A stretch of DNA of 41,814 bases from Alphaproteobacteria bacterium MarineAlpha6_Bin4 (GCA_002937775.1 PTKO01000008.1:1-41814), one strand, 5' to 3'; counted from the first letter of the stretch, positions 16,387-27,062 are shown. Translations and numbers: made by a program. Notes: generated from the letters alone by a model not told the origin.

Positions 16387-17682
16387 TTGAAAAATTTATT
16401 TTATTTATTTAGTCTTTTATTATTTTCAAATTTATTTGGATTTACAGAAGTATTAGCAGATAATGGCGAAGCTGTACTTGATACTGGTGACACAGCATGG
16501 ATTATGACAGCTACTGCGCTAGTATTATTTATGACTCTACCAGGATTAGCGCTTTTTTATGGTGGATTAGTTAGTTCCAAAAATGTTGTATCAGCATTGA
16601 TGCATGTTATAGCTATAGCTTGCTTAATGTCAGTTCTTTGGCTATTTGGTGCATATAGTATTGCATTTACAGATGGGGGTGATCTAAATAAATATCTAGG
16701 AAGTATTACAGAAAAATTTTTATTTAATAATGTAGAATGGAATGCGCTAAGCGGAACTATACCAGAAAATGTTTTTTTTATCTTTCAATTAACTTTTGCT
16801 GTAATTACTCCGGCCCTAATGGTTGGGGCTTATGTTGAAAGAATAAAATTTTCTTCTGTTCTTTTGATTTCTGGTATTTGGTTGTTTGTTGTTTATGCTC
16901 CTGTAACTCATTGGATCTGGGGTGGTGGTTGGCTAGCAGATTTAGGAGTTTTAGATTTTGCAGGTGGATTAGTTGTTCATACAACAGCTGGTGTTTCAGC
17001 ACTTGTCATAGCGATTTTACTTGGTAATAGAAATGATTTCCCTAATAATGTTTTACCTCCACATAATCCTGGTCTTGTCATGGTAGGAGCGTGTATGCTT
17101 TGGGTTGGATGGTTTGGATTTAATGGTGGAAGCGCCTTAGCGGCAAATTCAAATGCAGGAATGGCAATGGTTGTAACTCATATAGCAGCTGCAACAGCAT
17201 CTTTAACTTGGATGGGTATCGAATGGTTTAAAAATGGCAAACCAGGATTAGTTGGACTTGTAACTGGTACAATTGCTGGTTTAGCAACAATAACTCCTGC
17301 TTCTGGTTTCGTAGATCCAAAATCTGCCTTTATTATTGGTGTGGCTGCCGGTGCTATATGTTATTACTTTTCTGTTTTAATAAAACAAACTTTTAATATT
17401 GATGATTCTTTAGATGTTTTTGCAGTTCATGGTGTCGGGGGTATGCTTGGTACCATAATGGTAGGATTTTTAGCAAATGAAGCTATTGGTGGAACAGCTG
17501 GAAGTTTGGCACAAGCTAAGGTTCAAATAACTGGTGTTGTTACTGTTGCTGTATATTCTCTTATTGCAACATTTATAATTGTGAAAGTAGTCCAAACTAT
17601 AATAGGTTTAAGAGTTTCAGATAAAGATTCTCAAGAGGGTCTAGATATTACATCTCATGGCGAAAGAGGATATCATTTATAA
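16387..17682 (+). CDS. amtB: Ammonium transporter (second copy)
   Basis: A 431-residue Amt-family channel starting at TTG, with a cleavable signal-like N-terminus (ending VLADNGE) and eleven predicted helices. Pore histidines are H198 (GGLVVH) and H348 (AVHGVGG). WIWGGG and WFGFNGGSA are conserved, and the C-terminal LRVSDKDSQEGLDITSHGERGYHL is the PII-binding tail with the classic end. It differs from copy 1 mainly in the periplasmic loop near residues 95-125. It is followed 26 bases later by glnK, the normal amtB-glnK pair, so this copy is the one most directly gated by PII. Confidence 0.96.
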   Translation: MKNLFYLFSLLLFSNLFGFTEVLADNGEAVLDTGDTAWIMTATALVLFMTLPGLALFYGGLVSSKNVVSALMHVIAIACLMSVLWLFGAYSIAFTDGGDLNKYLGSITEKFLFNNVEWNALSGTIPENVFFIFQLTFAVITPALMVGAYVERIKFSSVLLISGIWLFVVYAPVTHWIWGGGWLADLGVLDFAGGLVVHTTAGVSALVIAILLGNRNDFPNNVLPPHNPGLVMVGACMLWVGWFGFNGGSALAANSNAGMAMVVTHIAAATASLTWMGIEWFKNGKPGLVGLVTGTIAGLATITPASGFVDPKSAFIIGVAAGAICYYFSVLIKQTFNIDDSLDVFAVHGVGGMLGTIMVGFLANEAIGGTAGSLAQAKVQITGVVTVAVYSLIATFIIVKVVQTIIGLRVSDKDSQEGLDITSHGERGYHL

Positions 17683-17702
17683 AAATTTCCTATAATATAT
17701 AA

Positions 17703-18047
<345 letters not shown>

Positions 18048-18143
18048 TTTATATTCAAAAATTCATAAAAAACTGTTGTTTTATCTTAAAACTTATATAA
18101 ATCTAATAGTGTTGGGATATTAAAGAATTAACACCTTATTTAT

Positions 18144-20447
18144 ATGGTTTTAAAATTTAATTCCTCAAATTACACTCAATTACCTTTTTTTAAAAGGAAA
18201 CTTCTAGAAACTATTGGTTTAATACTTTTAATTTTAAGTTTAGGAGTAGCTGCTTCTATACTTACCTTTGATGTTAATGATACTTCTTTTTCATATATAT
18301 CTGATAATAATAATTCAAATAATATACTTGGAAAATATGGGGCATATACCTCTGATTTATTGATAAGATTATTTGGAGCATCCTCAATTATTATTTTTTT
18401 AATTGGTTCTGCATGGGGTTTAAAATTATTTATACATAAAAAAATAACTTTTTTTTGGCTTAGATTAATATTTGTTCCAATTACTTTAATCTCAACATCT
18501 ACATTTTTAAATATTGAAAATATATTTAATTCAAGTCTAGAAGGCGGGGGGATATTAGGAAAATACACTTTTTTATATATACAAAATTTTATGCAAGATA
18601 TTAAGTTTGAAATTGATCAAATTTATATTGCAATTTCATTCTTTATAATTTCTTTTTCTTCATTTAATTTTACTTTAGGATTGAATCAGTCCGACTGGAT
18701 AAAAATTAGTAATTATATTTTTTCATTTTCAAAACATTTAATTTCTTATCTTATAAAATTTTTAAATATTTTAATCTTAAATATGAATAAATTTTATTCT
18801 TTTCTAAAACCTATTATTTCAAAATTTTTTTTAAAACGAAATGGTATCAATACAGATTCTAATAATAGTTCTGATGATTTATTTTCTGAAAAAAATATTA
18901 CTACAAAACCAGGAAAACTATTAAGAGAGTCAGTAGAGCCTAAATTTAATTTTGGTGAAGAAAATGATTATAAATTACCAAAATTAGATCTTTTAGAAGA
19001 AGGTGAAAAAAAAACAAAAACAAATAAATATAATAAAGATTTACTAGAGCAAAATGCAAAATTGTTAGAAAATGTTATTAAAGAATTTAAATTAGATGCA
19101 AAAGTTATAGGAATTTATCCAGGTCCTATAGTTACTTTATATGAATTAGAACCAGCTCCAGGCATTCAAACAAAAAAAATTATTAATTTATCGGATGATA
19201 TTGCAAGATCAATGAGCGCTGAATCTGCCAGAATCTCTAATGTAAAAAATAAAAATGCAGTAGGAGTGGAATTGCCTAATCAAGAAAGAGAAGTTGTAAA
19301 TTTAAAAGAGATATTTGGAAATAAGGATTTTGATACAAGTAATGCTAAGTTGCCTTTAGTTTTTGGGAAAGATATTTCAGGAAAAAACGTAATTCAAGAT
19401 TTGAACAAAATGCCTCACCTTTTAATAGCAGGTACAACCGGTTCAGGAAAATCTGTTGGGCTAAATGCAATGATTTTATCAATCTTATATTCTCTTACAC
19501 CTGACCAATGTAAATTTATAATGATAGATCCTAAAATGTTAGAACTATCGGTATATGATGAAATACCACATCTTATTACCCCAGTTGTCACAGATTCAAA
19601 GAAAGCCATTTTTAGCTTAAAATGGGCAGTAGATGAAATGGAAAAGAGATATAAGCTTATGTCAAAAATTGGAGTTAGGAATATAGAGTCATATAACGAA
19701 AAAATAAAAGATAAAAAAATAAATGGGGAAGTTATCATGGAAAAAATTCAAACAAGCTTTGATAGTCAAACTGGAAAACCAATATTTGAGGAAAAAAGAA
19801 TAAATTTTAAAAATTTACCTTATATTGTAGTAATTATAGATGAAATCGCTGATCTAATGGCGGTATCTGGCAAAGATGTAGAAGTATGTATACAAAGACT
19901 ATCTCAAATGGCAAGAGCAGCTGGAATTCATTTAATAGTAGCTACTCAAAGACCTACAACTGATGTTATAACAGGAACTATAAAAGCAAATTTTTCTCAT
20001 AGAATAAGTTATCAAGTCGCAACTAGCATAGATAGTAGAACAATTATAGATGACAGGGGAGCAGAATATTTATTAGGTCAAGGAGATATGCTTTATAGAT
20101 TAGGAGCAGGCAATGTTAGAAGAGTTCATGGACCATTTGTAAGTGATAATGAGGTAATAAGAATAGTAAAATTTTTAAAATCTCAAGGAAAACCTTCATA
20201 TATAGAAGGAGTTACAGATGACAAACAAAAGCAAATAAATAATGAAAACATGGAAGATGTCGATGAATTTTATAATGAAGCTGTCAAATTAGTTATATCT
20301 AAAAAAAGAGCATCTACAAGTTTAATACAAAGACATTTTCAAATTGGATATAATAGAGCTGCAAGAATAATAGAAAAAATGGAAGAAAATAATATTGTTA
20401 CTGAAGCAGATAGAATTGGCAGACGCGAAGTTTTAATAAATAAGTAA
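18144..20447 (+). CDS. ftsK: DNA translocase FtsK
   Basis: A 767-residue septal DNA pump that helps resolve and segregate chromosome termini. The N-terminal part holds four membrane segments (about residues 20-190). A short Asn/Ser/Lys-rich linker precedes the motor: the alpha/beta domain has GPIVTLYELEPAPGI near 325, Walker A GTTGSGKSVG is near 430, Walker B VVIIDEIADL near 563 and RPTTDVITG near 607. The C-terminal gamma winged helix (residues 705-767, TSLIQRHFQIGYNRAARI) binds KOPS-like sites. The linker is short compared with E. coli FtsK, as in many alphaproteobacteria. lolA follows 5 bases later. Confidence 0.96.
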   Translation: MVLKFNSSNYTQLPFFKRKLLETIGLILLILSLGVAASILTFDVNDTSFSYISDNNNSNNILGKYGAYTSDLLIRLFGASSIIIFLIGSAWGLKLFIHKKITFFWLRLIFVPITLISTSTFLNIENIFNSSLEGGGILGKYTFLYIQNFMQDIKFEIDQIYIAISFFIISFSSFNFTLGLNQSDWIKISNYIFSFSKHLISYLIKFLNILILNMNKFYSFLKPIISKFFLKRNGINTDSNNSSDDLFSEKNITTKPGKLLRESVEPKFNFGEENDYKLPKLDLLEEGEKKTKTNKYNKDLLEQNAKLLENVIKEFKLDAKVIGIYPGPIVTLYELEPAPGIQTKKIINLSDDIARSMSAESARISNVKNKNAVGVELPNQEREVVNLKEIFGNKDFDTSNAKLPLVFGKDISGKNVIQDLNKMPHLLIAGTTGSGKSVGLNAMILSILYSLTPDQCKFIMIDPKMLELSVYDEIPHLITPVVTDSKKAIFSLKWAVDEMEKRYKLMSKIGVRNIESYNEKIKDKKINGEVIMEKIQTSFDSQTGKPIFEEKRINFKNLPYIVVIIDEIADLMAVSGKDVEVCIQRLSQMARAAGIHLIVATQRPTTDVITGTIKANFSHRISYQVATSIDSRTIIDDRGAEYLLGQGDMLYRLGAGNVRRVHGPFVSDNEVIRIVKFLKSQGKPSYIEGVTDDKQKQINNENMEDVDEFYNEAVKLVISKKRASTSLIQRHFQIGYNRAARIIEKMEENNIVTEADRIGRREVLINK

Positions 20448-20452
20448 AAAAA

Positions 20453-21037
20453 TTGAAAAAAATAGTTTTATATAGTTTTTTAATATTTTTTTCTTTCAGT
20501 CAAAAAAAAATTTTTTCCCTCGATGATCAATTAATTTATCAATTAGAAAATTATTTAAATAAATTCAATAATATTTCATCACAATTTATTCAAAGTTCTC
20601 CTAACGGAAAACAAGAAAGTGGAATAATTTTAATATCTAAACCTGGAAAACTAAGAATTGAATATAAAAATGATAGTAAACTTTTAATAATTGCTGATGG
20701 GAAATGGCTACACTATTTTGATATTGATCTAAACGAAATACAATCAGTTGTAATTGAAAAAAGTCCAGCTTGGATTCTTTTAAAAGGAAAAATAAATTTA
20801 AAAAAAGATTTTAATGTACAAAAATTATCAAAAAATAAAGGTAAAATTACTCTTACTTTAACTGATAAAAATATTGAAAATTTTAAGAAAGTTGAATTAA
20901 TTTTTTCCTCAACTCCTTTAAAATTAAAAAAATGGATTATAACTGATAATCAAGAGGGTGAAACAATAGTAGCATTAATAAATACAAAAAAAGTAAAAAG
21001 ATTTAGCTCCAAAACTTTCAAATTAATAGAAAATTAA
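20453..21037 (+). CDS. lolA: Outer-membrane lipoprotein carrier protein LolA
   Basis: A 194-residue periplasmic chaperone that ferries lipoproteins to the outer membrane. It starts at TTG, 5 bases after ftsK, with a signal peptide (residues 1-22). The mature chain shows the LolA pattern: YLNKFNNISSQFIQSSPNGKQESGIILISKPGKLRIEY, then LLIIADGKWLHYFD and the half-barrel strands toward the C-terminus. The ftsK-lolA pair is conserved in alphaproteobacteria, supporting the call. Its stop overlaps the convergent response-regulator-like gene by 4 bases. Confidence 0.9.
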   Translation: MKKIVLYSFLIFFSFSQKKIFSLDDQLIYQLENYLNKFNNISSQFIQSSPNGKQESGIILISKPGKLRIEYKNDSKLLIIADGKWLHYFDIDLNEIQSVVIEKSPAWILLKGKINLKKDFNVQKLSKNKGKITLTLTDKNIENFKKVELIFSSTPLKLKKWIITDNQEGETIVALINTKKVKRFSSKTFKLIEN

Positions 21038-21681
21038 AACATTTTATAAGAATTATTATTAGAACTTATAAAAGCTTTTACTCCAAAATTTGTTTTAATT
21101 TTTTTTCTTAATCTATAAATATGAGTTTCAAGAGTTCTTGTTTTAACTTTACTATTAAATCCCCAAACATTTTTTAACAAATCACTTTTTTTAATAAATT
21201 TTTTCTTACTTATTAAATATTCTAAAATTTCACATTCTTTTTCTGTTAACAATATTTTTTTGTTTTTGCAAAAAATAGTCCTTTGTAACTTTTTAAAAAT
21301 TAAACCATTTTTTAAAAGAAATCTTTTTTTTTTAATATTTTTTTTTTTTGGCTTAACTAAAATTGCAAGAAGCCTATTAATAATAAGTGGTTTTTTTAAA
21401 CAATATGATGAAAAATTGTGTTTAACATCATTATTTTTTTCCATAATTTGAATTATTTTATTATTTGGTTTATTTTTAAATAAACTCATGATTACATTGA
21501 AAGAATTTAATTTAGGATTAAGTGAACTAATAATAATGTAATCGAAATTTTTTTTTTCTAAAATTTTTTTTACACTATTAACAGAAGATAAAAAAATTAA
21601 ATTAAATTTTTTTTTTAATTCTAGTGAAGAAAAAAAATTTTCTTTAAGCAAAAAATTGTTTTCAACTATTAATACATTCAT
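21034..21681 (-). CDS. OmpR-type response regulator-like protein with degenerate receiver
   Basis: A 215-residue protein. Residues 1-112 keep the receiver-fold pattern (MNVLIVENNFLL; conserved Lys-Pro in LKKPLIINRL near 94), but the strand that normally ends in the phosphoacceptor Asp reads DYIIISSLNP, with Ser in its place. Residues 120-215 form an OmpR/PhoB winged helix: ILLTEKECEILEYLISKKKFIKKSDLL, then VKTRTLETHIYRLRKKI, the recognition-helix signature. It could therefore bind DNA without phosphorylation. No histidine kinase gene is adjacent. Targets are unknown; lolA converges on it and the L,D-transpeptidase gene is divergent across a 110-base AT-rich gap. Confidence 0.82.
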   Translation of the reverse strand: MNVLIVENNFLLKENFFSSLELKKKFNLIFLSSVNSVKKILEKKNFDYIIISSLNPKLNSFNVIMSLFKNKPNNKIIQIMEKNNDVKHNFSSYCLKKPLIINRLLAILVKPKKKNIKKKRFLLKNGLIFKKLQRTIFCKNKKILLTEKECEILEYLISKKKFIKKSDLLKNVWGFNSKVKTRTLETHIYRLRKKIKTNFGVKAFISSNNNSYKMF

Positions 21682-21791
21682 ATTTATTCTTATTTTATAA
21701 TTTAAGGAGTAAATATATTATAAATATAATAAATTAAAAAAGAATTAAATATTTTTTTTTATTGAAAACTATTTTTAAAATAAAAAAGTGA

Positions 21792-22280
21792 ATGGAAATT
21801 TTAATAAAAACTCCTGGTATAATTAAATTTGGTAAATATTATTTCAAATGCCTTATAGGTAAAAATGGAATAACATTTAATAAAAAGGAAGGAGATTTAA
21901 AAACACCTAAAGGCACCTTTAATTTAAGATATGTTATGTATAGAGCTGATAAGATAAAAAAACCTAAAACAAAATTACCTATTTTTAAAATAAAAAAAAA
22001 ACATATTTGTTGCGATAATATAGAAGACTCAAATTATAATAAAATATTTGAAACTAATAACTTTGATTTAGGAGAAAGACTTTGGAGAAATGATAGTATT
22101 TACGATATCTTAATTGTGATTGGATACAATCATCTTCCAGTAATCAAAGGTAAAGGTAGTGCAATTTTTTTACATTTGTCAGAAAAAACAAAAAATTCAA
22201 CTGAAGGATGTATAGCAGTCAGAAAAAAAATAATGTTTAATATATTAAAATATGATGTGAGAAAAATTAAGATAACTTAA
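21792..22280 (+). CDS. YkuD-type L,D-transpeptidase domain protein
   Basis: A 162-residue protein of the short L,D-transpeptidase-like family found in many alphaproteobacteria. Diagnostic stretches are KKEGDLKTPKGTF near 31, ERLWRNDSIYDILIVIGYN near 95, and the catalytic motif IFLHLSEKTKNSTEGCIAV, with His128 and the nucleophile Cys140. No signal peptide is visible, which is common for this subfamily and leaves open whether it cross-links peptidoglycan or acts elsewhere. It begins at ATG 21792 and converges on lptE with a 3-base gap. Confidence 0.82.
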   Translation: MEILIKTPGIIKFGKYYFKCLIGKNGITFNKKEGDLKTPKGTFNLRYVMYRADKIKKPKTKLPIFKIKKKHICCDNIEDSNYNKIFETNNFDLGERLWRNDSIYDILIVIGYNHLPVIKGKGSAIFLHLSEKTKNSTEGCIAVRKKIMFNILKYDVRKIKIT

Positions 22281-22283
22281 GGA

Positions 22284-22775
22284 TTATTTTTTATTTTTAA
22301 AAAAAATTACTAAATTTGTATAAATACTATCAGACAAAACACTTAAATTTTTTTGCCTCGCATCCTTTTCTGCAACTAAAGTCGCATATACAGATTCTAC
22401 AACATCAAAACTTGATTTAGACTTAATTTCCTGCTTTAAAATAATTTCACCGCTTTTTATTTCTATAAGAGAATATCTTGCGGTATTTTCAAGATCTGTT
22501 CTTGTTGCAGACATATCTTTTCGAAATGCTAATTCTTCTTTACTTTCAGATAAATCAACAACAAGATTATATTTTGTTATTACTCTTTCTCTTTCTGGAT
22601 TTATTTGATTTAATAGTGAATTCTTTAAAATTTGTCCTGATCTATTTTTTATATTTTTTACTGAAACTGAAAGTATTTGTTTATTTGCATATGTGTTATC
22701 TGAGTAAATTGGTTGATAACCACAACTATGAAAAACAAAAAATAAAAGGAACAATAATAATTTTATTTTATTCAT
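22284..22775 (-). CDS. lptE: LPS-assembly lipoprotein LptE
   Basis: A 163-residue lipoprotein that plugs the LptD barrel and helps insert LPS into the outer membrane. It has a signal peptide with the lipid-accepting Cys18 in FHSCGYQPIY; the CGY-x-P start of the mature protein is typical of LptE. The body has NRSGQILKNSLL, YNLVVDLSES and a Thr/Arg-rich stretch ATRTDLENTARYSL, all usual for alphaproteobacterial LptE. The start codon directly abuts the leuS stop, so the genes are coupled. holA, its usual downstream partner, is not here but at 31848, in the other orientation. Confidence 0.85.
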   Translation of the reverse strand: MNKIKLLLFLLFFVFHSCGYQPIYSDNTYANKQILSVSVKNIKNRSGQILKNSLLNQINPERERVITKYNLVVDLSESKEELAFRKDMSATRTDLENTARYSLIEIKSGEIILKQEIKSKSSFDVVESVYATLVAEKDARQKNLSVLSDSIYTNLVIFFKNKK

Positions 22776-25295
22776 TTATATAACTATATTTGCCACTCTG
22801 TTTTTCACTATAATTATTTTTTTTGGTTTATTATTCCCAATTATCTTAATTATTTTTGGTAAAGATAAAGCTTTTTTTTGAATTTCTGAAATATCTGTAT
22901 TAAAAGGAAGTTCAAGAGTTTCCTTTAGTTTGCCATTTATTTGAATAGCAACTACTATTTTTTCAACTTTTAAGAATTTTTTATCTGCAACTGGCCATTT
23001 ACTTTTAATTATAAAATCATTATTTCCCATCACATGCCACATTTCCTCTGTTATATGTGGTATCATTGGACTAAAAATTTTAATTATATTTTCAATTAAA
23101 TGCTTAAATAATTGGTTGTTTTTCCTTAGTTCTTCCTCTTTATTAAATAATAAATTTGTAAATTCTCTTATTCTTGCAATTGCTCTATTAAATCTAAAAT
23201 TTTCATAATCTGATGTTACATCATGTATCATCTTATTTAGATCTGAAATATATTTGTTATTTTTTAAGAAATCATTTTTATTAATTTTTACTTTTGATAA
23301 ATCTTTTGAATTTCTTTTTATTAAATCCCACAACTTATTTAAATATTTAAATGAGCCTTTAATTCCAGTATCTGTCCATTCTAAGTCCTTTTCTGGAGGA
23401 CTATCAGAAAGCATAAATAATCTTGCCGTATCTGCACCATACTTGTTTAGTATTAAATCTGGATCAACTACATTTTTTTTTGACTTACTCATTTTTTCAC
23501 TTTTACCAATTATTATTTTATTTTCGTTTTTTTGTTCTCCTGATTCTGGAGGCTTAATCCATTCTCCTTTTTTATTTTTATATGTTTTATGACAAACCAT
23601 TCCTTGAGTTAGTAAGTTCTCAAATGGTTCTTTAATACTTAATAGACCACAATCATATAAAGCTCTTGTAAAAAATCTTGAATATAAAAGATGAAGTATT
23701 GCGTGTTCTATTCCACCTATATATTGATCTACTGGAAGCCAATATTCAGCTTCTTTTTTTTCTATAATATCTTTTGATTTTGGAGAACAGAATCTTGCAA
23801 AATACCACGAAGATTCAAAAAAAGTATCAAAGGTTTCAGTTTCTCTTATTGCATCCTCTCCAGTCTTAGAATATTTTGTATACTTCCAATCTGAATGATC
23901 TTTTAATGGGTTTTGACTTTTTGAAAAATCTACGTCTTCGGGGAGAATTATTGGCAAATCATCTTCTGTTGCTGGAACAGACTCTCCATTTTTTAAGTAC
24001 ATAATAGGAATTGGACAACCCCAATATCTTTGCCTTGATATGCTCCAATCTTTTAATCTATAAATTATTTCGGTTTTTGCTTTCTTGCTTTTAATTAGAA
24101 ATTTAGATATTTTTTCTTGAGCTTTTTTTATATTTAATCCATTTAAAAATTCTGAATTAATAAGTTTTCCATCACCAGTATATGCTTTATCTAATTTAAA
24201 ATTTTCGGTTGGTTTTATTACTTGTTTTATTGGTAAATTATATTTTACAGCAAAATCAAAATCTCTTTGATCATGTGCTGGACAACCAAAAACAGCTCCA
24301 CTTCCATATTCCATAATAATAAAGTTAGCTACATAAACTGGTATTTTTTTTTTTGTAATTGGATGTAATGCACTAAATGGTAGTTTAATACCTAGCTTTT
24401 CTAGTTTTTCAAATTCTTCTTCTTGTAAATTTAAATTGCTTTGACATTTTTTTATGAAATTTTTTATTTCTTTATTTTTATTTGCATAAGTTTTTGCAAT
24501 CGGATGTTCAGACGAAAGAGCAATAAAAGAAGCTCCAAATAATGTATCAGGTCTAGTAGTAAAAACTTCTACGTCTTTTTCTTTATTATCTAAACTAAAC
24601 TTTATTTTTAATCCTTTTGATTCACCAATCCAATTTCTTTGCATTGTTTTTACTTGTTCCGGCCAAAATTTTAGGTCTTTTAATGATTTTTCTAAATCTT
24701 TTGCATATTTAGTTATTTTCAAAAACCACTGAGACATTAATTTTTTTTCTACAATTGCTCCCGACCTCCAACCTTTACCATCGATTACTTGTTCATTAGC
24801 TAAGACACATTTTTCTATTGGATCCCAGTTGACATAACTTGATTTTTTATAAACCAATCCTTTTTTATAAAACTCTAAGAATATTTTTTGTTCATGCTTA
24901 TAATAATTATCATCTGAAGTGGATAATTCTCTATCCCAATCATAAGAAAACCCCATTTTTTTTAACTGTGTTTTCATTGTATTAATATTTTTTAGTGTCC
25001 AATCTTTTGGATGTACTTTATTTTCTCTTGCTGCGTTTTCAGCTGGTAGTCCAAAAGAATCCCAACCCATTGGATGTAATACATTAAAACCATTGCTATA
25101 TTTAAATCTAGCAATTACATCGCCTAGAGTATAATTTCTCACATGACCCATATGTAACTTCCCAGAAGGATAGGGAAACATTTCTAAAACATAATATTTC
25201 TTTTTATTTTTTTCTGGCTCTACTTTGAATATCTTTTTCGATTCCCATTCATTTTGCCAATTTTCTTCAATTTTCCTGAAGTCGTAGTTTTCCAT
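22776..25295 (-). CDS. leuS: Leucyl-tRNA synthetase
   Basis: An 839-residue class I aminoacyl-tRNA synthetase charging tRNA-Leu. The HIGH motif is HMGH in [18 protein letters not shown] (near residue 45) and the KMSKS motif is [13 protein letters not shown] near 600. The CP1 editing domain (about 220-400) has the [12 protein letters not shown] threonine-rich region and [28 protein letters not shown] and the C-terminal anticodon-binding and LeuRS-specific domains are complete, ending VANIVI. The length is near the E. coli form. It is followed immediately by lptE and preceded 12 bases upstream by the DUF3576 lipoprotein gene. Confidence 0.98.
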   Translation of the reverse strand: MENYDFRKIEENWQNEWESKKIFKVEPEKNKKKYYVLEMFPYPSGKLHMGHVRNYTLGDVIARFKYSNGFNVLHPMGWDSFGLPAENAARENKVHPKDWTLKNINTMKTQLKKMGFSYDWDRELSTSDDNYYKHEQKIFLEFYKKGLVYKKSSYVNWDPIEKCVLANEQVIDGKGWRSGAIVEKKLMSQWFLKITKYAKDLEKSLKDLKFWPEQVKTMQRNWIGESKGLKIKFSLDNKEKDVEVFTTRPDTLFGASFIALSSEHPIAKTYANKNKEIKNFIKKCQSNLNLQEEEFEKLEKLGIKLPFSALHPITKKKIPVYVANFIIMEYGSGAVFGCPAHDQRDFDFAVKYNLPIKQVIKPTENFKLDKAYTGDGKLINSEFLNGLNIKKAQEKISKFLIKSKKAKTEIIYRLKDWSISRQRYWGCPIPIMYLKNGESVPATEDDLPIILPEDVDFSKSQNPLKDHSDWKYTKYSKTGEDAIRETETFDTFFESSWYFARFCSPKSKDIIEKKEAEYWLPVDQYIGGIEHAILHLLYSRFFTRALYDCGLLSIKEPFENLLTQGMVCHKTYKNKKGEWIKPPESGEQKNENKIIIGKSEKMSKSKKNVVDPDLILNKYGADTARLFMLSDSPPEKDLEWTDTGIKGSFKYLNKLWDLIKRNSKDLSKVKINKNDFLKNNKYISDLNKMIHDVTSDYENFRFNRAIARIREFTNLLFNKEEELRKNNQLFKHLIENIIKIFSPMIPHITEEMWHVMGNNDFIIKSKWPVADKKFLKVEKIVVAIQINGKLKETLELPFNTDISEIQKKALSLPKIIKIIGNNKPKKIIIVKNRVANIVI

Positions 25296-25307
25296 AATAA
25301 TTAAAAT

Positions 25308-25724
25308 CTATTGATATGATTCTTCTAATCTTAATGCTTTTTCCATAATTTTTATTTTAAGATTAGCATTAAATGCCCTACTAGCCTGTTGTCTTTGCCA
25401 TACCCCACTTTTATTGACTTCTTTCTCAGTAAAAATTTTTATATTTTCTTCAATTAATTTAGATCCCATAATATAAATGGATATTCTAAATCTTGTATTT
25501 GGATTTTTCTTACTTGTTATCCAACCTGTAATTATATTACCTTCGCTCAAATTTTCATTTATGTCCGCATAGTTTTTAAATAAATCTTTAGAAGCTAACC
25601 AGAGATATTCGTTTATTTTTAATTTTTCAAACTTATTTGTTTCTTCACCAAAACCAAAAATATTTATTTTACTACATCCTGTGATTAAAAAAAATATAGA
25701 TAAAATTAATATAACTTTTTTCAT
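25308..25724 (-). CDS. DUF3576 lipoprotein
   Basis: A 138-residue predicted lipoprotein with lipobox LITGC (Cys17). The mature part carries the DUF3576 pattern: INEYLWLASKDLF, ITGWITSKKNPNTRFRISIYIMG, and a C-terminal VWQRQQASRAFNANLKIKIMEKALRLEE. The function is unknown. Such genes commonly sit just before leuS in alphaproteobacteria, as here (12-base gap). Its start overlaps the stop of the upstream ThiE/TenI-like gene by one base (TAATG), indicating coupled translation. Confidence 0.82.
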   Translation of the reverse strand: MKKVILILSIFFLITGCSKINIFGFGEETNKFEKLKINEYLWLASKDLFKNYADINENLSEGNIITGWITSKKNPNTRFRISIYIMGSKLIEENIKIFTEKEVNKSGVWQRQQASRAFNANLKIKIMEKALRLEESYQ

Positions 25725-26356
25725 TATTTACCCCTTTGGAATGCGTAACCTATAATACCAGTTTTAGACAAAGATTTTACATTTTTTAGATTTATTCCTC
25801 CTAATGCATAAATTGGTAGCTCTATCTTTTGTAAAATTTTGTTTAATTTTTTTAACCCTAAATTTTTAACCTTTGGATGGCTTTTACTAGGAAAAATTGG
25901 AGATAATAAAGCTGCATCAATACCAAAACATTCTGCTTTTTTTATAGATTTAAGGCTATGGGCAGCAGAGGTAATAATTTTATTTTTCCTCGATTTTATT
26001 TTTTTGATGGCAATTTTATTAATTATATTTTTATTAAGCATATATTCAGGAAAATGTATCCCATCTGCATTGATTTTTTCAGCCAATTTTATATCTGATC
26101 CAATTAATAATTTTATTTTTTTCATTTTACAAAATTTTAATAGTTGTTTGGCAATTTTATTTCTATCTTTTGAATTATATGATCTTAGCAAAAGAGCTGA
26201 TTTTTTTGGTATTTTTAAATTCATAAATTTTTTTTTATCAAAAAAATTATCATTAAAAATTAAGATCACTTTTGGAAGTTTATTATCTTTTGCTTTAATA
26301 TTTTTTAGGTAATCTAAAAGCTTATTAATTTTTATATATGGATTCAAAGATAGCAT
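25724..26356 (-). CDS. Thiamine-phosphate synthase/TenI-like protein
   Basis: A 210-residue TIM-barrel protein of the ThiE/TenI superfamily. Supporting stretches are LLLRSYNSKDRN (phosphate/substrate region), LAEKINADGIHFPE (the D-G-x-H-x-x motif), IITSAAHSLKSIKKAECFGIDAALLSPIFPSKSHP and the final PIYALGGINLKNV with GIIGYAF. The pattern matches ThiE-like proteins, but several catalytic positions of true ThiE are not obvious, so it may be a TenI-like or otherwise diverged member. It leads the DUF3576-leuS-lptE run and is divergent from yggS over a 22-base gap. Confidence 0.75.
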   Translation of the reverse strand: MLSLNPYIKINKLLDYLKNIKAKDNKLPKVILIFNDNFFDKKKFMNLKIPKKSALLLRSYNSKDRNKIAKQLLKFCKMKKIKLLIGSDIKLAEKINADGIHFPEYMLNKNIINKIAIKKIKSRKNKIITSAAHSLKSIKKAECFGIDAALLSPIFPSKSHPKVKNLGLKKLNKILQKIELPIYALGGINLKNVKSLSKTGIIGYAFQRGK

Positions 26357-26378
26357 TTATAATAATTGTAATAAAAAA

Positions 26379-27062
26379 ATGGAAAATCAAAAAGTTTTAA
26401 AAAATATTAATTTGGTAAAAAAAAAAATTATTGATGTTTCTAAAGAATCAATTGATTTAAAATTAAAAAAAAAATTAAATACCAAAATAATTGCTATTTC
26501 AAAAAGACAACCTTTAGATAGAATTATTGAAGCATTAAATTCAAATCATAAAATATTTGGTGAAAATCAAATTCAAGAGACATTAAATAAGTGGCCAAAT
26601 CTTAAAAAAAAATATAATGATGTTGAACTTCATCTTGTTGGACCTTTGCAAAGTAACAAAGTTAAAGACGCTATTTCAATTTTTGATGTAATTCAAACGC
26701 TAGACAGAGAAAAAATTGCCAAAGCTTTAAAAAATGAGGAAGATAAGCAAAAAAAAAAAATTTCATATATGATACAAATCAATACAGGCGAAGAAATGCA
26801 AAAATCTGGTGTCATGCCTGATGATGTAGATAATTTTTTTAAATTATGTAAAGAAGATCTTAAATTAAATATTCAAGGTCTAATGTGTATACCGCCATAC
26901 GGAGAGGATCCTTCAATTCACTTTGCTTATCTTAGAAAAAAAGGATTAGAATATAATCTCCCCTACTTAAGTATGGGTATGAGCGAGGATTATGATAAAG
27001 CAATTCTTTTTGGAGCCACGCATATAAGAGTTGGTACAGCAATCTTTGGAAAAAGACCTTAA
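26379..27062 (+). CDS. yggS: YggS/PROSC-family PLP-binding protein
   Basis: A 227-residue protein of the YggS/PLPBP family, a pyridoxal-phosphate carrier involved in B6 homeostasis. The PLP lysine is K42 in IIAISKRQP. Other family blocks are FGENQIQE near 67, HLVGPLQSNK near 88, IQTLDREKIA near 108, IQINTGEEMQKSG near 135, LNIQGLMCIPP near 168, and SMGMSEDYDKAILFGATHIRVGTAIFG near the end, which holds the phosphate-binding Ser and Arg-Val-Gly-Thr. The protein is complete. It is divergent from the ThiE-like gene and converges on the barrel gene. Confidence 0.93.
   Translation: MENQKVLKNINLVKKKIIDVSKESIDLKLKKKLNTKIIAISKRQPLDRIIEALNSNHKIFGENQIQETLNKWPNLKKKYNDVELHLVGPLQSNKVKDAISIFDVIQTLDREKIAKALKNEEDKQKKKISYMIQINTGEEMQKSGVMPDDVDNFFKLCKEDLKLNIQGLMCIPPYGEDPSIHFAYLRKKGLEYNLPYLSMGMSEDYDKAILFGATHIRVGTAIFGKRP

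Noticed and set aside
21682-21791. AAGGAG-like ribosome binding site on the plus strand near 21702 suggesting a small gene
   Set aside because: No start codon with a meaningful open frame follows; the stretch is AT-rich spacer between divergent genes.
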